Source: Clarkia xantiana subsp. parviflora
Taxonomy: Eukaryota > Streptophyta > Magnoliopsida > Myrtales > Onagraceae
Direction of reading: 5' to 3'
Length of the DNA: 64,000 nt
NCBI GenBank assembly: GCA_036873135.1
Contig: JAPTYO010000004.1
Span: 1,546,322 to 1,610,321, forward strand
Part shown: positions 12,578-20,442 of the stretch, in pieces
Layout of the letters: each line of letters begins with the position of its first letter
How positions within the stretch are numbered: position 1 is the first letter of the stretch
The notes under the pieces: generated by a model
What the model saw: the letters and a program-made list of their open reading frames with translations, nothing else
Told to the model about the DNA's origin: nothing
Databases searched by the model: none
Position numbers and translations under genes: made by a program

Positions 12578-15500
12578 TCAAAGCTCAACTATAATCCAAT
12601 ACCAATCCAAACCATAAAACATGCCATCAAATAAGTATATCCATATATATAATTACTACGGTATATCTAATCTTTAAGAATATTGAGCCAAATTAACGAG
12701 AATATTCTTGTGATTGATTGAATTTTTTATGGACTTGGGATGAAGAGAAGTATTGGAGAAGTAAGTATTAGAGGTAATAGGTGAATTTTGATACTTTAAT
12801 GGAAACCTGTGAAGGCAGGGCAGATGCCAATCCGATGGTAAATGATTTGGGTTTTTTTTTTCAAAGGGTTCATGATTCAAACGGTCTTACCGGTGCCGGT
12901 TTAAATGGTTCAATCCAGTCCAACCCAGTTTTAATGCCGAAACCGGTTCTTGTGTGCACTCATATATTTTTCTCAAACCGGACCGTTGACCTGTCCGGTT
13001 TGCAGTCTAACCCGATCCAACTGCTGGTCTGGTCCGGTTTTCAAAACACTGATTAAAGGATTTGTAATGGTAAAATTTCAAAGTAGACGTGTTTTGCTAG
13101 GAATTTCCTAAAGTTGTAAAGGATTGATAAGGATTTTGTAAGAGAGCCCTTAAAATGTTTTATAGACCAAACACATATATTCATACACCAATACTTTCAT
13201 TTTGATGCATGCAACAAAAGGAGGATGGTGTGAATCTCATGACGATAATAAAGGCGACTTGTTTCTATCGTCGTGGGAAGAACATCGACTTTGTCGCGGA
13301 TTACTTGCCGATGACGCCATCTGAGTTTGCATACATCTATCAATCAACCAAGTAGGCCACTCATATTCCCTAGCTTGCCAATTAGTTTTTGAAGCAAAAT
13401 TGAGAATGTTGTTCATATTCTTAGATTATTGAGCGACATCACTAGTCCGGTGATGTTATCAACCTTAGAGGACGGAACAATCGTCAAGGGCCTCGCCGGA
13501 ATTCCTTCAGAGGGACCGACTTTATATGTCGGAAATCACATGTTATTAGGAGTTGATGTAATTCCCATGGTTAAGCATGTGTTACTTGAGAGGAAGATAC
13601 ATTTACGAGGGATAGCGCATCCTCTGTTTTTCGAGAAGTACAAAGAAGGATCCCCGATCGAGCAATCTACTTTTGATGTTTTCCGTTACATGGGTGCGGT
13701 GCCAGTATCGGGATCTAACCTCTACAAACTTCTCAAACACAAGTGTAATGTGTTGTTATATCCTGGAGGGGCTCGCGAAGTACTACATAGAAAGGTAAGT
13801 ACATAAGCGTTGAGTGATCACGATCTCTGATTGATGATTTTATCAAGTGTCTATAAATAGTTATAAGGGTTGGTCTTACATATATTTTAGGGTTAAGAAC
13901 CTATGAAAGGTCTGAAATTTAAAAAGTTAATAACGGAGGTCGTTTTCCGTCCATTTTTAGGGTTAAATTTAACAGAATTGTGTGAAATGACATTTTTGCC
14001 CCTTTAATATTTTGTTTTATTTAATATCTTATTTAAGTAAATGTGAAATGACAATTTTACCCCTAAAGTCAAATTAAAACTACCTAACTCGGCCACTCCT
14101 TCTCTCGGCGATACGTCTTATTCGTAGATAGCTGGCTCAGAGTAGCCTTCGACTAGCCCGCTAGATCGACCGGGTCAACGTCTGGCCCGGCAGAGTCAAA
14201 CTATATAGTAGGATCAGATCAACTGAAGCACCTGTATTCCCTAGTGGGGCATCTTGCTTAGCGGATGTAAGCGACCCGACTCCGGCCACCACCACCCGAC
14301 TCCGGCGACCACCACCTCGGCTCCGGCGACCCGACTCCGGCCACCACATCAGGAAAAAAACTCCGATCGGAGCCAAAAAAGCTCCGATCGGAGCCCAATC
14401 GGGGCCGGTGGCTCCGATTTGGGCCCAATCGGAGCCTTGGTGGTGGTCGCCGGAGTACGGTGGTGGTCGCCGGAGTACGGTTGGTAGTCGCCGGAGTACG
14501 GTTGGTGGAGCCGTGGTGGCTTCAAGGGCATTTTGGTCTTTTCACTTCAAGCATGTGAGTGGCACACTTGATAGAAGGGTATTTTTGGAAATTTATTTTA
14601 TTTCCGGTCACATGCCAGGCATGTGACCAACTTCCGTTAGTTTTAACGGAAAAAACTAACGGAGACCGCTGTTATCAACAAAACTGAAATTTCAGACCTC
14701 CGTTATTAACTTTTTAAATTTCAGACCTCTCTCGTTATGATGGGTGATAGTTCAGACCTTTCATAAGTTATTAACCCTATATTTTACAGGGCGAACAATA
14801 CAAACTATTTTGGCCAGAAGAAGCAGAGTTTGTTCGAATGGCTTCGCGATTTGGAGCCAAGATCATACCTTTCGGGGTTGTTGGAGAAGACGATATTGGC
14901 GAAGTCAGTGCTCTAGTACTTTTGATTGCATTCTTCTTGTATGTCTAGACAGCTTCTTCTAATTAACATTTTAATTTTGGTGGCTATGATATATATATAT
15001 ATACTAGCAGGTGGTTGTTGATTACGATGATTTAATGAAGATTTGGTTCGTAAGAGATGAGATAAAACACATGAATGAAATACAAAGTTATGGAAAGCTT
15101 AGGTATGATGTAGTCTAACTCAGTCTTAATTAGTTTTATTATATATAAATGTGTTTCCAGACTCTACTCTTTCTAGAGGACTGTTAATGATGATGACAGG
15201 ACCAATGCAACTGGTGAAGTTGGAAATCAAGAGCTGTATTTACCAGGAATTATGCCTAAAATCCCCGGTCGGTTGTACTACCTCTTCGGAAAGGCAATCG
15301 AGACACAAGGTATTTTCATAACCAAAATAGGCAAAACCAAACATGTGATACCAAAAGTCAAACGTAAGCTGTCGTATTGTCAAATCTACTAGGGTTTTGA
15401 GGTTTTTTACTTAACGGCGAAATTAATCCTCGATGTTGATTATTGTTGTTACGCGCGGTGAAGGGATGAAGAAAGAACTTCAAAACCGGGAGAAATCACA

Positions 15501-15654
15501 GGAGTTGTACTTAGAGGTGAAGTCAGAAGTAGAGAAGTGCATTGATTACTTGAAGTTTAAGCGGGAGAAAGATCCGTATCGGAGCATATTCGCTCGCATC
15601 ATGTACCAAGCAATCCATGGCGCTCAATCAAAAGTCCCAACCTTCGACCTCTAG
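2679..15654 (+). CDS. PES: Phytyl ester synthase-like acyltransferase (esterase/lipase plus LPLAT-type domain), 14 exons
   Basis: Predicted to make fatty acid phytyl esters and triacylglycerol in plastids, as the PES1/PES2 family does during chlorophyll and galactolipid breakdown. Exons by splice sites and frame: 2679-3054, 7693-7744, 9042-9097, 9173-9331, 10214-10318, 10406-10521, 11123-11244, 11375-11486, 13221-13351, 13425-13794, 14790-14903, 15011-15102, 15200-15309, 15464-15654. They join to 2106 nt (701 aa), close to the usual family length. The N-terminus is Ser/Arg-rich like a chloroplast transit peptide. The alpha/beta-hydrolase nucleophile elbow GESLG is at about residues 187-191 (Ser189). 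The acyltransferase part has NHMLLGVD (His448) and PGGAR (523-527). Two adjacent ATGs (2679, 2682) make the start ambiguous by one codon. The last acceptor (GAAG before 15464) is weak. Introns 1, 2, 4, 6, 8 and 10 are packed with transposons, yet I see no frame break. Confidence 0.9.
3192..3707. mobile_element. Inverted-repeat element in intron 1 (MULE-like end)
   Basis: The two halves, about 250 bp each, are near reverse complements. Words such as TTTGGTCCATAATGTTT and GTGATCCACCATAAACTTT on the left reappear inverted on the right. The right end finishes TTAACCC, the terminus shared by four Mutator-like elements further along the same gene; the left end has decayed and no target duplication is visible. 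The centre repeats GTTCAATTTAGTCCC. It can fold into one long hairpin. No coding capacity. Confidence 0.6.
4184..5238. mobile_element. GGGCGTTTGGAT-family MITE, right end lost
   Basis: The left end GGGCGTTTGGATGGACTTAA matches the intact relative at 53,954-55,115. Subterminal TGTAATGTGCATTGTAATG words recur in both orientations, giving long inverted arms around an AT-rich centre. The right arm stops at GTAGCTCT, where an LTR begins (5239), whereas the intact relative continues to CCAAACGCCC. The LTR element therefore appears to have inserted into this MITE, or deleted its end. Non-coding. Confidence 0.65.
5239..6240 (-). mobile_element. Truncated LTR retrotransposon: 3' LTR, PPT and a stub of internal DNA
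   Basis: 5239-5877 begins TGTTGG and ends CTAACA, as LTRs do. Immediately to its right, read on the minus strand, is a purine run with CTCGGGGGCAAG, the polypurine tract position for a minus-strand element. MITE sequence abuts its left side, so this is the 3' LTR with host DNA on its left and internal DNA on its right. It has a TATTTATAGGG word near 5470 (TATA box on the minus strand) and a TAAGTCAGT word also found in the LTRs of the complete element at 30,822-38,549. Internal DNA fades out near 6240; no second LTR is seen. Confidence 0.6.
6693..7194. mobile_element. hAT-type MITE with 8-bp target duplication
   Basis: It starts CAAGGCCAGCCC and ends GGGCCGGCCCTG, matching inverted termini of the hAT type. 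It is bracketed by a perfect 8-bp direct repeat CAGAAAAC (6685-6692 and 7195-7202). The subterminal GGGGCCTAAAGC words are also inverted. The interior is AT-rich and non-coding, so it is non-autonomous. It lies in intron 1 of the phytyl ester synthase-like gene. Confidence 0.8.
7225..7600 (+). repeat. Diverged tandem duplication (about 190 bp, two copies)
   Basis: The segments 7225-7410 and 7420-7600 share a series of words in the same order, such as ATCTCTTATAGTTTAT, GATTTCTAAG and AAAAAAATCTTCCTCACAA. This is an old direct duplication inside intron 1, with no coding potential. Confidence 0.6.
7859..8794 (-). mobile_element. Solo LTR, related to the complete LTR element at 30.8-38.5 kb
   Basis: The segment begins TGTTAG and reaches TTGGGCGTATATCCATCA at 8622, the same terminus as the LTRs at 31,832 and 38,549. 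A second, diverged copy of that terminus ends at 8794, with repeated ACCGAGTCGG words between, so the right boundary may be either. It contains the TCAAGTCAGT and AGAGAAATAAAG words of the other LTRs. No clean 5-bp target duplication was found at either boundary. It lies in intron 2 of the phytyl ester synthase-like gene. Confidence 0.55.
8797..8985 (-). mobile_element. tRNA-derived SINE, family 1
   Basis: On the minus strand a pol III B box is seen as GGGTTCAAATCCC (plus-strand GGGATTTGAACCC near 8930), with an A-box-like TGGTGTAGCGATTC about 45 nt upstream. The spacing fits a tRNA-derived SINE head. The body holds CCAGTGCGAGTGGGGATTAA, partly matched in a second copy at 19.2-19.4 kb. Non-coding, in intron 2. 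Confidence 0.6.
9396..10187. mobile_element. Mutator-like non-autonomous element A (intron 4)
   Basis: Long inverted repeats start GGTTAATAACTTAGG on the left and end CCTAAGTTATTAACCC on the right. A perfect 9-bp target duplication TTAATTCTT flanks it (9387-9395, 10188-10196), the length made by Mutator-like transposases. The arms repeat AGAGGTCTGAAGTTT. The centre (about 9650-9940) is strikingly GC-rich, built from CTCCGGC and GCCGGAG words with the palindrome CTCCGATCGGAG. Open frames there are low-complexity Pro/Thr/Gly sequence, not a recognised protein. It fills nearly all of intron 4. Confidence 0.85.
10572..11078. mobile_element. Mutator-like non-autonomous element D (intron 6)
   Basis: It begins GGGTTAAGTCCAAGG and ends CTTAACCC. 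The inverted arms share words such as GTTGAAATTTGATGTCTGAA. The flanks TTTTAATAT (10563-10571) and TTTTAATAA (11079-11087) match at 8 of 9 positions, an aged target duplication. The centre is less GC-rich than in elements A-C. It sits between exons 6 and 7. Confidence 0.75.
11776..12484. mobile_element. Mutator-like non-autonomous element B (intron 8)
   Basis: The termini are GGGTTAAGAACACAATAGG and its inverse ending TTCTTAACCC. A perfect 9-bp target duplication TTTTTCCTT flanks it (11767-11775, 12485-12493). A GC-rich core (about 12,030-12,230) made of CTCCGGC/GCCGGAG words carries the palindrome CTCCGATCGGAG at 12,091. Open frames across the core (for example 11,987-12,409) are low-complexity and are not supported as genes. 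Confidence 0.85.
12541..12574 (+). repeat. (CTTT)n microsatellite
   Basis: An uninterrupted run of CTTT units in intron 8, immediately after a CT-rich stretch that follows Mutator-like element B. Confidence 0.85.
12850..13060. repeat. CCGGTT-rich dispersed repeat in intron 8
   Basis: The segment is dense in CCGGTT/AACCGG words, for example GGTGCCGGTTTAAATGG and TGGTCCGGTTTTCAAAACAC. A similar composition (AACCGA/TCGGTT words) appears near 39.6-39.8 kb. It looks like an old inverted-repeat transposon remnant, but I could not fix its ends. Confidence 0.3.
13890..14777. mobile_element. Mutator-like non-autonomous element C (intron 10), abutting the splice acceptor
   Basis: It starts GGGTTAAGAACC and ends GTTATTAACCC. 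It is flanked by a perfect 9-bp duplication TATATTTTA (13881-13889, 14778-14786). The right duplication is followed directly by CAG and then exon 11 (14790), so the element lies 12 nt upstream of the exon. The GC-rich core holds two CTCCGATCGGAG palindromes (14361, 14382) and CTCCGGC/GCCGGAG arrays. About 14,090-14,275 is a non-repetitive GC-rich stretch absent from elements A and B, possibly captured DNA. Confidence 0.85.
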
Positions 15655-16019
15655 TCAAAACTTTTCTCAAGCTCAATCATCAGGTTATGCATGCATTGTG
15701 GGATGTAAAATTAATTAATAAGCAGTGTACTATTAGGTTCCATTTATTAAACTTCCCACAAGATTAAGGAAAGGGAAATGTAAGTGCATATGTAATGAAT
15801 CAATTAATTAATTATTGGACATAAAATACTGTTTCAACAAAATATTAAGTTGGACATAAAATACATTCTTTTTTCCATACTGGTACGTTTTTAGTTTTTA
15901 TTGATTTCTTAATTTTTCGAAATATCTCGTGGATGATTCGAGTTTTTTTATAAGGCTTAAATGATATCTTATTTTGGATATCCCGAAATACATTTTCCCT
16001 GTGGTCGTATTCCTTTTTT
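15655..16019. other. 3' flank of the phytyl ester synthase-like gene
   Basis: AT-rich sequence following the stop codon. It probably contains the 3' UTR and polyadenylation site, but I could not place a unique poly(A) signal. No other feature was seen. Confidence 0.4.
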
Positions 16020-16230
16020 CACTACAAGAAAGAGGTGTTTACATATTACTCAAATCAGTCTGAAATCGGTATATAATTGGATTTAAATATCAATTCTGAT
16101 CGAATGTCTGTAAGTAAATAAGGGCGGTAATCGGTATTTAATTTCTGACTGGATTTTTTTGTTAAAAATTGTTTCTGACCGACTAAACTGGTCAAAAATC
16201 GATGTATAATGTATTTCGGTGTAATTTACA
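16020..16230. mobile_element. CACTA-type transposon terminus (one end only)
   Basis: The sequence CACTACAAGAAAGAGGTG at 16,020 matches the conserved terminus of plant CACTA (En/Spm) transposons. It is followed by subterminal CTGACCG/CGGTCAG-like words in both orientations (TTTCTGACCGACTAAACTGG and neighbours). I did not find the matching inverted terminus downstream, so this is a fragment or its partner is outside my recognition. Confidence 0.5.
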
Positions 16231-16449
16231 CATCAAATTTGAGGGTCTACAGTGCTTGGATGATGTGTAGACAACATATATAATCCTAGCGGCCGATGCT
16301 AAAGATGTTTTATTGACTGGGTAACTGTTCATACAAAATGTTAGTTTTAGAAGCATAATTTTTTATTAAAATGTTGGTCTTTAGTCTTAAACATGTGAAC
16401 ACAATTTGTTGGTGTAAGCATCTGAATACAAATTGCCATAAAAGAATTC

Positions 16450-16750
16450 CAACATTATATTTTCATCTATCATGTATATGGTCTTTATCATTTGGACATA
16501 CTCACTGTTAATAAAGACTTGCTAACACATTCCAAAAGTGTTTCTACATATATAGTGTTTTAAACTTGAGTCACACAAGTTTAATCGATGGTTTTAGTAT
16601 GTGAAAAAAGAATTTGTTGGAATGTGTTTGCATCATTATTATTTTCATCTATGTATGTTGTCTTTACCATTGGACAAACTCATTACTAATAAAGACATAT
16701 CACATTCCAAATGTGTTTCTACATAGTCTTTAACTTGTGCTCACTTCATG
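16450..16750 (+). repeat. Diverged direct duplication (about 170 bp, two copies)
   Basis: Words around 16,460-16,580 (TTTTCATCTAT, CATTTGGACATACTCA, ACATTCCAAAAGTGTTTC) recur in order at 16,640-16,745. This is an old tandem duplication in non-coding DNA and may be part of the neighbouring CACTA remnant. From here to 17.5 kb I see nothing else. Confidence 0.5.
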
Positions 16751-17539
16751 CTTAACTGATAGTTTGATTGTTTGAGGGTTGAATCAAACGTTGTTAATTA
16801 TTATATTATGCATCATCATTTGCAATAAAGAAATCACAATTGAGATTTATTATAATTGAGATTTAAAAGGTAATTTATATGAGTCTGTAACCATCCATGC
16901 AGTCAAATCATTATTTCTCTAAAAAAAATAGACCATGTATTCACATCACTATAGTAATGTAGACATGCACATCTTCACTGTCATAATTGAAATACCAGTG
17001 TCACAATCTATACATAATAATACTATTACTGTGGCTCTCAACAAATATAAGTCACTAATACAACTCTTAGGGCTAGAAAAGGCCCTGAAAACATGAAATG
17101 GAGTTTCTATGAATCAATACATAAAATTAAGCAAGATGTTGAAGTTTAATCCATGTGGATGCCAGACTTGTCAACACTTTACAGGAAGGCTAGACATTGC
17201 TACAATGACTATCTTCAACATTGGCCAATGTTGCTTACAACAAACCAAATAGTCACTATTACTAACACAACAGTTCAACATTTAATCGAAATTAGATGTT
17301 CACAATTCAACCATTAGTAAATGAAAGCTAAATGAACAACTAATTATTTCCTATCAGAAATCAGAAGTGTTAGCACAGTTACATAGTTTGTTAGTATTTT
17401 TAAGTTTATGTAGAGGTGTCAACACAATTTTTTAGTGCATTAGCACATTAAGTAAGAGTTGTAACCGTAGTTAGTAAGTGTTTTAGCACATGTAGTTAGT
17501 ATGTTAGCACATTCTTGACCTGAACCAAATTAGGATTCG

Positions 17540-18075
17540 CTTCAAAAATACATAATTGTTAAAAAAAACATATAATTTCAAGCATATTTCAGTATTTATT
17601 GGTGTTGTGTGAAGAAGAGTCCTTCCGAGGTGGATTTGAGGCTGTAGGAAATAGTGCACCTATACGGGGTGCTCTTGCGCGACTCGGGAAGTTCGGGACT
17701 AAAGTTACACACTTCCAAAGTCCACCCCGAGCCTATATATATCCATTGTTATTGATGGTTATGGGCATAGAGAACCTACAGACACATTAGTGAGTGATAT
17801 TGTTGAGTCCGAAGTTGTCTTCAACGATCTCCTCTCGAGTCGGAGCTCCGGTGCCCGACTACCTCGTCTTTGGGTAATCAACCGTGGAGACCGAGGTACG
17901 CTCCGCCATAGTGACGTACCTCTCCGACCGGCATCCCCGCCGCCGTGATTCCGAGCCGACACCAACGATCTACGCTTCCGCAACCGCACGCCGCCACACC
18001 GAACGAAGTAAGTGTCGTATCCATGTTACGATCTCATGTCTTACTAACGTGTGTGTTTAGCGTGCATGTAGTTCG
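17540..18075. other. GC-richer unassigned segment with a TATA-like word
   Basis: This stretch is clearly more GC-rich than its surroundings and includes CCTATATATATCCATTG (near 17,730), resembling a core promoter, plus a possible splice donor GAAG/GTAAGTG-like site near 18,007. Open frames (17,599-17,790 +; 17,945 onward +) show no domain until the copia fragment begins. It could be a transposon promoter region, a gene remnant or an LTR piece; I cannot decide. Confidence 0.3.
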
Positions 18076-18079
18076 AATT

Positions 18080-19000
18080 CCTACAGAGGCAAAACTCGTC
18101 TCCATGCAACTATCATCCACTTTGGCGCTAATTGCAGGTGATAGTCCTCCGGCCACCAATAATGCTCAACTCTATCGAAAATTGGTTGGAGCACTTCAGT
18201 ATCTCTCACTTGCTCGATTGGATGACTCCTATATCGGTCAACCGACTCTCCCAATTTATGCATGCACCAACACTAAATTATTGGGAAGTACTTAAACCGG
18301 TCTTCTGTTACTTGAAGAGCACGGTTCATCATGGGCTCAATTTTCGTCATCGCTCCTCTATTCACTTGACTGCGTATTCCGATGATGACTGAGCTCCTAA
18401 TAGCAATTATTACAAGTCCACAACCGCTTATGTGGTTTACTTGGGTGCAAATCCAATTTCCAGGTGCTCACGGAAATAAAATTTGCGGTTCTTCAACTAA
18501 AGCTGAGTATACCGTTGTTGTTAATGGTACTTATGAACTTCTATGGATTCAATCACTCTTGTCGGAGATTGGCCATACTAATGCATTTCCACCTACTGTG
18601 CTTTGTGACAACACTGGTGACACTTACGTTTGTGCAAATTTGGTCTTTCATACTCGGATGAAACACATCGCGCTTGGATTTCACTTTCGAGATCTTTTCA
18701 ACAAGGGTCTTCGCCATATCAAGCATGTGTTCCCCACCATCCATAGCTGACAGCTTCACCAAGCCACTTCCTAAGGAATGATTCAAATCTCTTTGGTTCA
18801 AGATGTGCGTTTCCGGTGGAATTGTCATCTTGCTGGGGGCGTATTGATGATATACTCATTTATACAATTACTTAGCCTACAATATAAGAGATGCTATCTT
18901 TAAAAATAGATATATTATATCTTGTAATTACATCCGTTGTAACTTTATTCAAGTTAATCAATACAACTCTATTACATTATATTATCAAGTTAAAGATGAA
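18080..19000 (+). mobile_element. Decayed Ty1/copia retrotransposon 3' end (late RT/RNase H, PPT, LTR)
   Basis: The translation includes YRKLVGALQYLSLAR and then, after a frameshift, SQFMHAPTLNYWEVLK, LKSTVHHGLNFR and HLTAYSDDD, the hallmark sequence between reverse transcriptase and RNase H in copia polyproteins. Later frames give TKAEYTVV and ELLWIQSLLSE. At least three frame changes and several stops show it is dead. A GCTGGGGGCGTA purine tract near 18,832 is followed by TGATGATATACTC, the likely start of a short 3' LTR that ends near 19,000. The 5' part is missing. Confidence 0.8.
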
Positions 19001-19208
19001 ACTTTGTAATTTCGGTTATGTGAATGTTTATGAATGACTATGTGGATTACGCCAATTCTGTTATTTGATGTCAATTTTCCTATTTTTTTAATCACGTATA
19101 ACCACGTAACTAATTACCCACGAGGCCAATGTATGAACTAATCATGTGATCAAGTAAGTTATCTATGGCTCTCACTAAGAGAAGATACAACGTAGCTTTT
19201 TATATTCT

Positions 19209-19420
19209 AGGTGGGCCCATCTGAAAGGCAGCACCCGTAGGCTGTAGCATGCTTGACTTCACACCTAAATTAATCATTACTCACACTGCTGTCAGTCCGT
19301 AATTGGTAAGGTGCTGGTTAGGAATATTTTTCAATTTCTATAATTACTGGCGGTGTTTAAGCCTCTAACCTCTAGTTAAGGGAAGAAGTGCAGAACCGTT
19401 ATGTACTTATGTTAATAAGC
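19209..19420 (-). mobile_element. tRNA-derived SINE, family 1, second copy (diverged)
   Basis: Shares the body and order of words with the SINE at 8.80-8.99 kb (TAGCATGCTTGACTTCACAC, then TTAATCATTACTCACACTGC). The tRNA-like head on the minus strand is a decayed GGCTTAAACACCGCC. Non-coding. Confidence 0.5.
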
Positions 19421-19545
19421 ACTTGAGTTTCTATCCATGGATGCAGCGGTAATTCCTTCTTTGCCTCCTGTTTCTCACTGCGGAACTCCACTCGCAGAGT
19501 AACATCGTCTTTCATGCCTCATCACTATTTCCGCCACTTTACCCG

Positions 19546-19735
19546 TAGGGCTGGCAATTCGTGCACGGCACGATGGGCCGGCACGAACACGACACTGACG
19601 GTTTCGGGTCAATCATATTTGTGTCGTGCTAAAATCGGACCATGCCAAATCGTGTAAAAAAAATCGTCTCGTGTTCGTGTTTGCTATTGGCAACACGGTC
19701 AGACAAGATAACACGATAGTTATATGTATATATAT
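19546..19735. mobile_element. hAT-type MITE, copy 2 of the GGGCTGRCAATTCGTG family (partial)
   Basis: Starts TAGGGCTGGCAATTCGTGC, as do the copies at 2,271 and 42,088. The interior has CGTGCTAAAATCGG and TCGTGTTCGTGTTTGC words. A clear right terminus is not seen, so it appears truncated or rearranged. Confidence 0.5.
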
Positions 19736-20442
19736 AATAATTTCGGTTAAAATAAACCTAGTGTGGCCTCTTATTACCTCTTTTTACCATGAACTTTATA
19801 AAGTTTGGATTGAAGGAACATAATATGTTTTTTAAGCATTAAATGATTTTAAACAAACAAACTTGATGATACTTGAGAAAAGTGAAAAATAATATATTTT
19901 TATATTTCCTAGAACGTCAATTTTAACACCAATAATCAGAAAAAATGAAAATCAATCAATCTGAACATTTTAAATCTAGGACATTGATTACCAATATTAT
20001 CTATATTCGGAACTGTCTGGCGTAATTCAAAGTGTTGCATTTTGGTCTATGCATAGGTAAGTCCATTTTGAACCAAAAAGCTTGCTAAAAAATGAAACAA
20101 AATAATTCATTCTAGTTGTATATAAATAAATTATTTATTCATGGTCCACCACTGATGAAAGAATACATAGCCTAACAAAACCAAAAAGAAAAAAAGACCC
20201 TAAGAAAGAACACAGAATAGCTGCAGATGTTGCTTCTTTCTAACAAAAACCGAACAAAAGTATGATCAGCAGATTGATCAGAGACTTTGATCCGATGGAA
20301 CATCATCATCATCAATAAAGAAAAAAACTTGCTTTTTAACTATATTTGTATGTAATATATTCCAGCTACCACATTCTTGAGGAAAAAAACCCAACAAGAA
20401 TCATGCCATCTTCTTCACTAGCAGAACACAAGTTTTCTGCAT
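19736..20442. other. Intergenic DNA and fimbrin 3' UTR
   Basis: AT-rich DNA without a recognised gene. The part from about 20.15 kb upwards is probably the 3' UTR of the minus-strand fimbrin gene. Its poly(A) site was not placed. Confidence 0.4.

Noticed and set aside
17599..18010. A genuine first exon with TATA box and splice donor leading into the copia fragment
   Set aside because: The downstream copia frames are broken by shifts and stops, and no continuous product can be formed; kept only as an unassigned segment.
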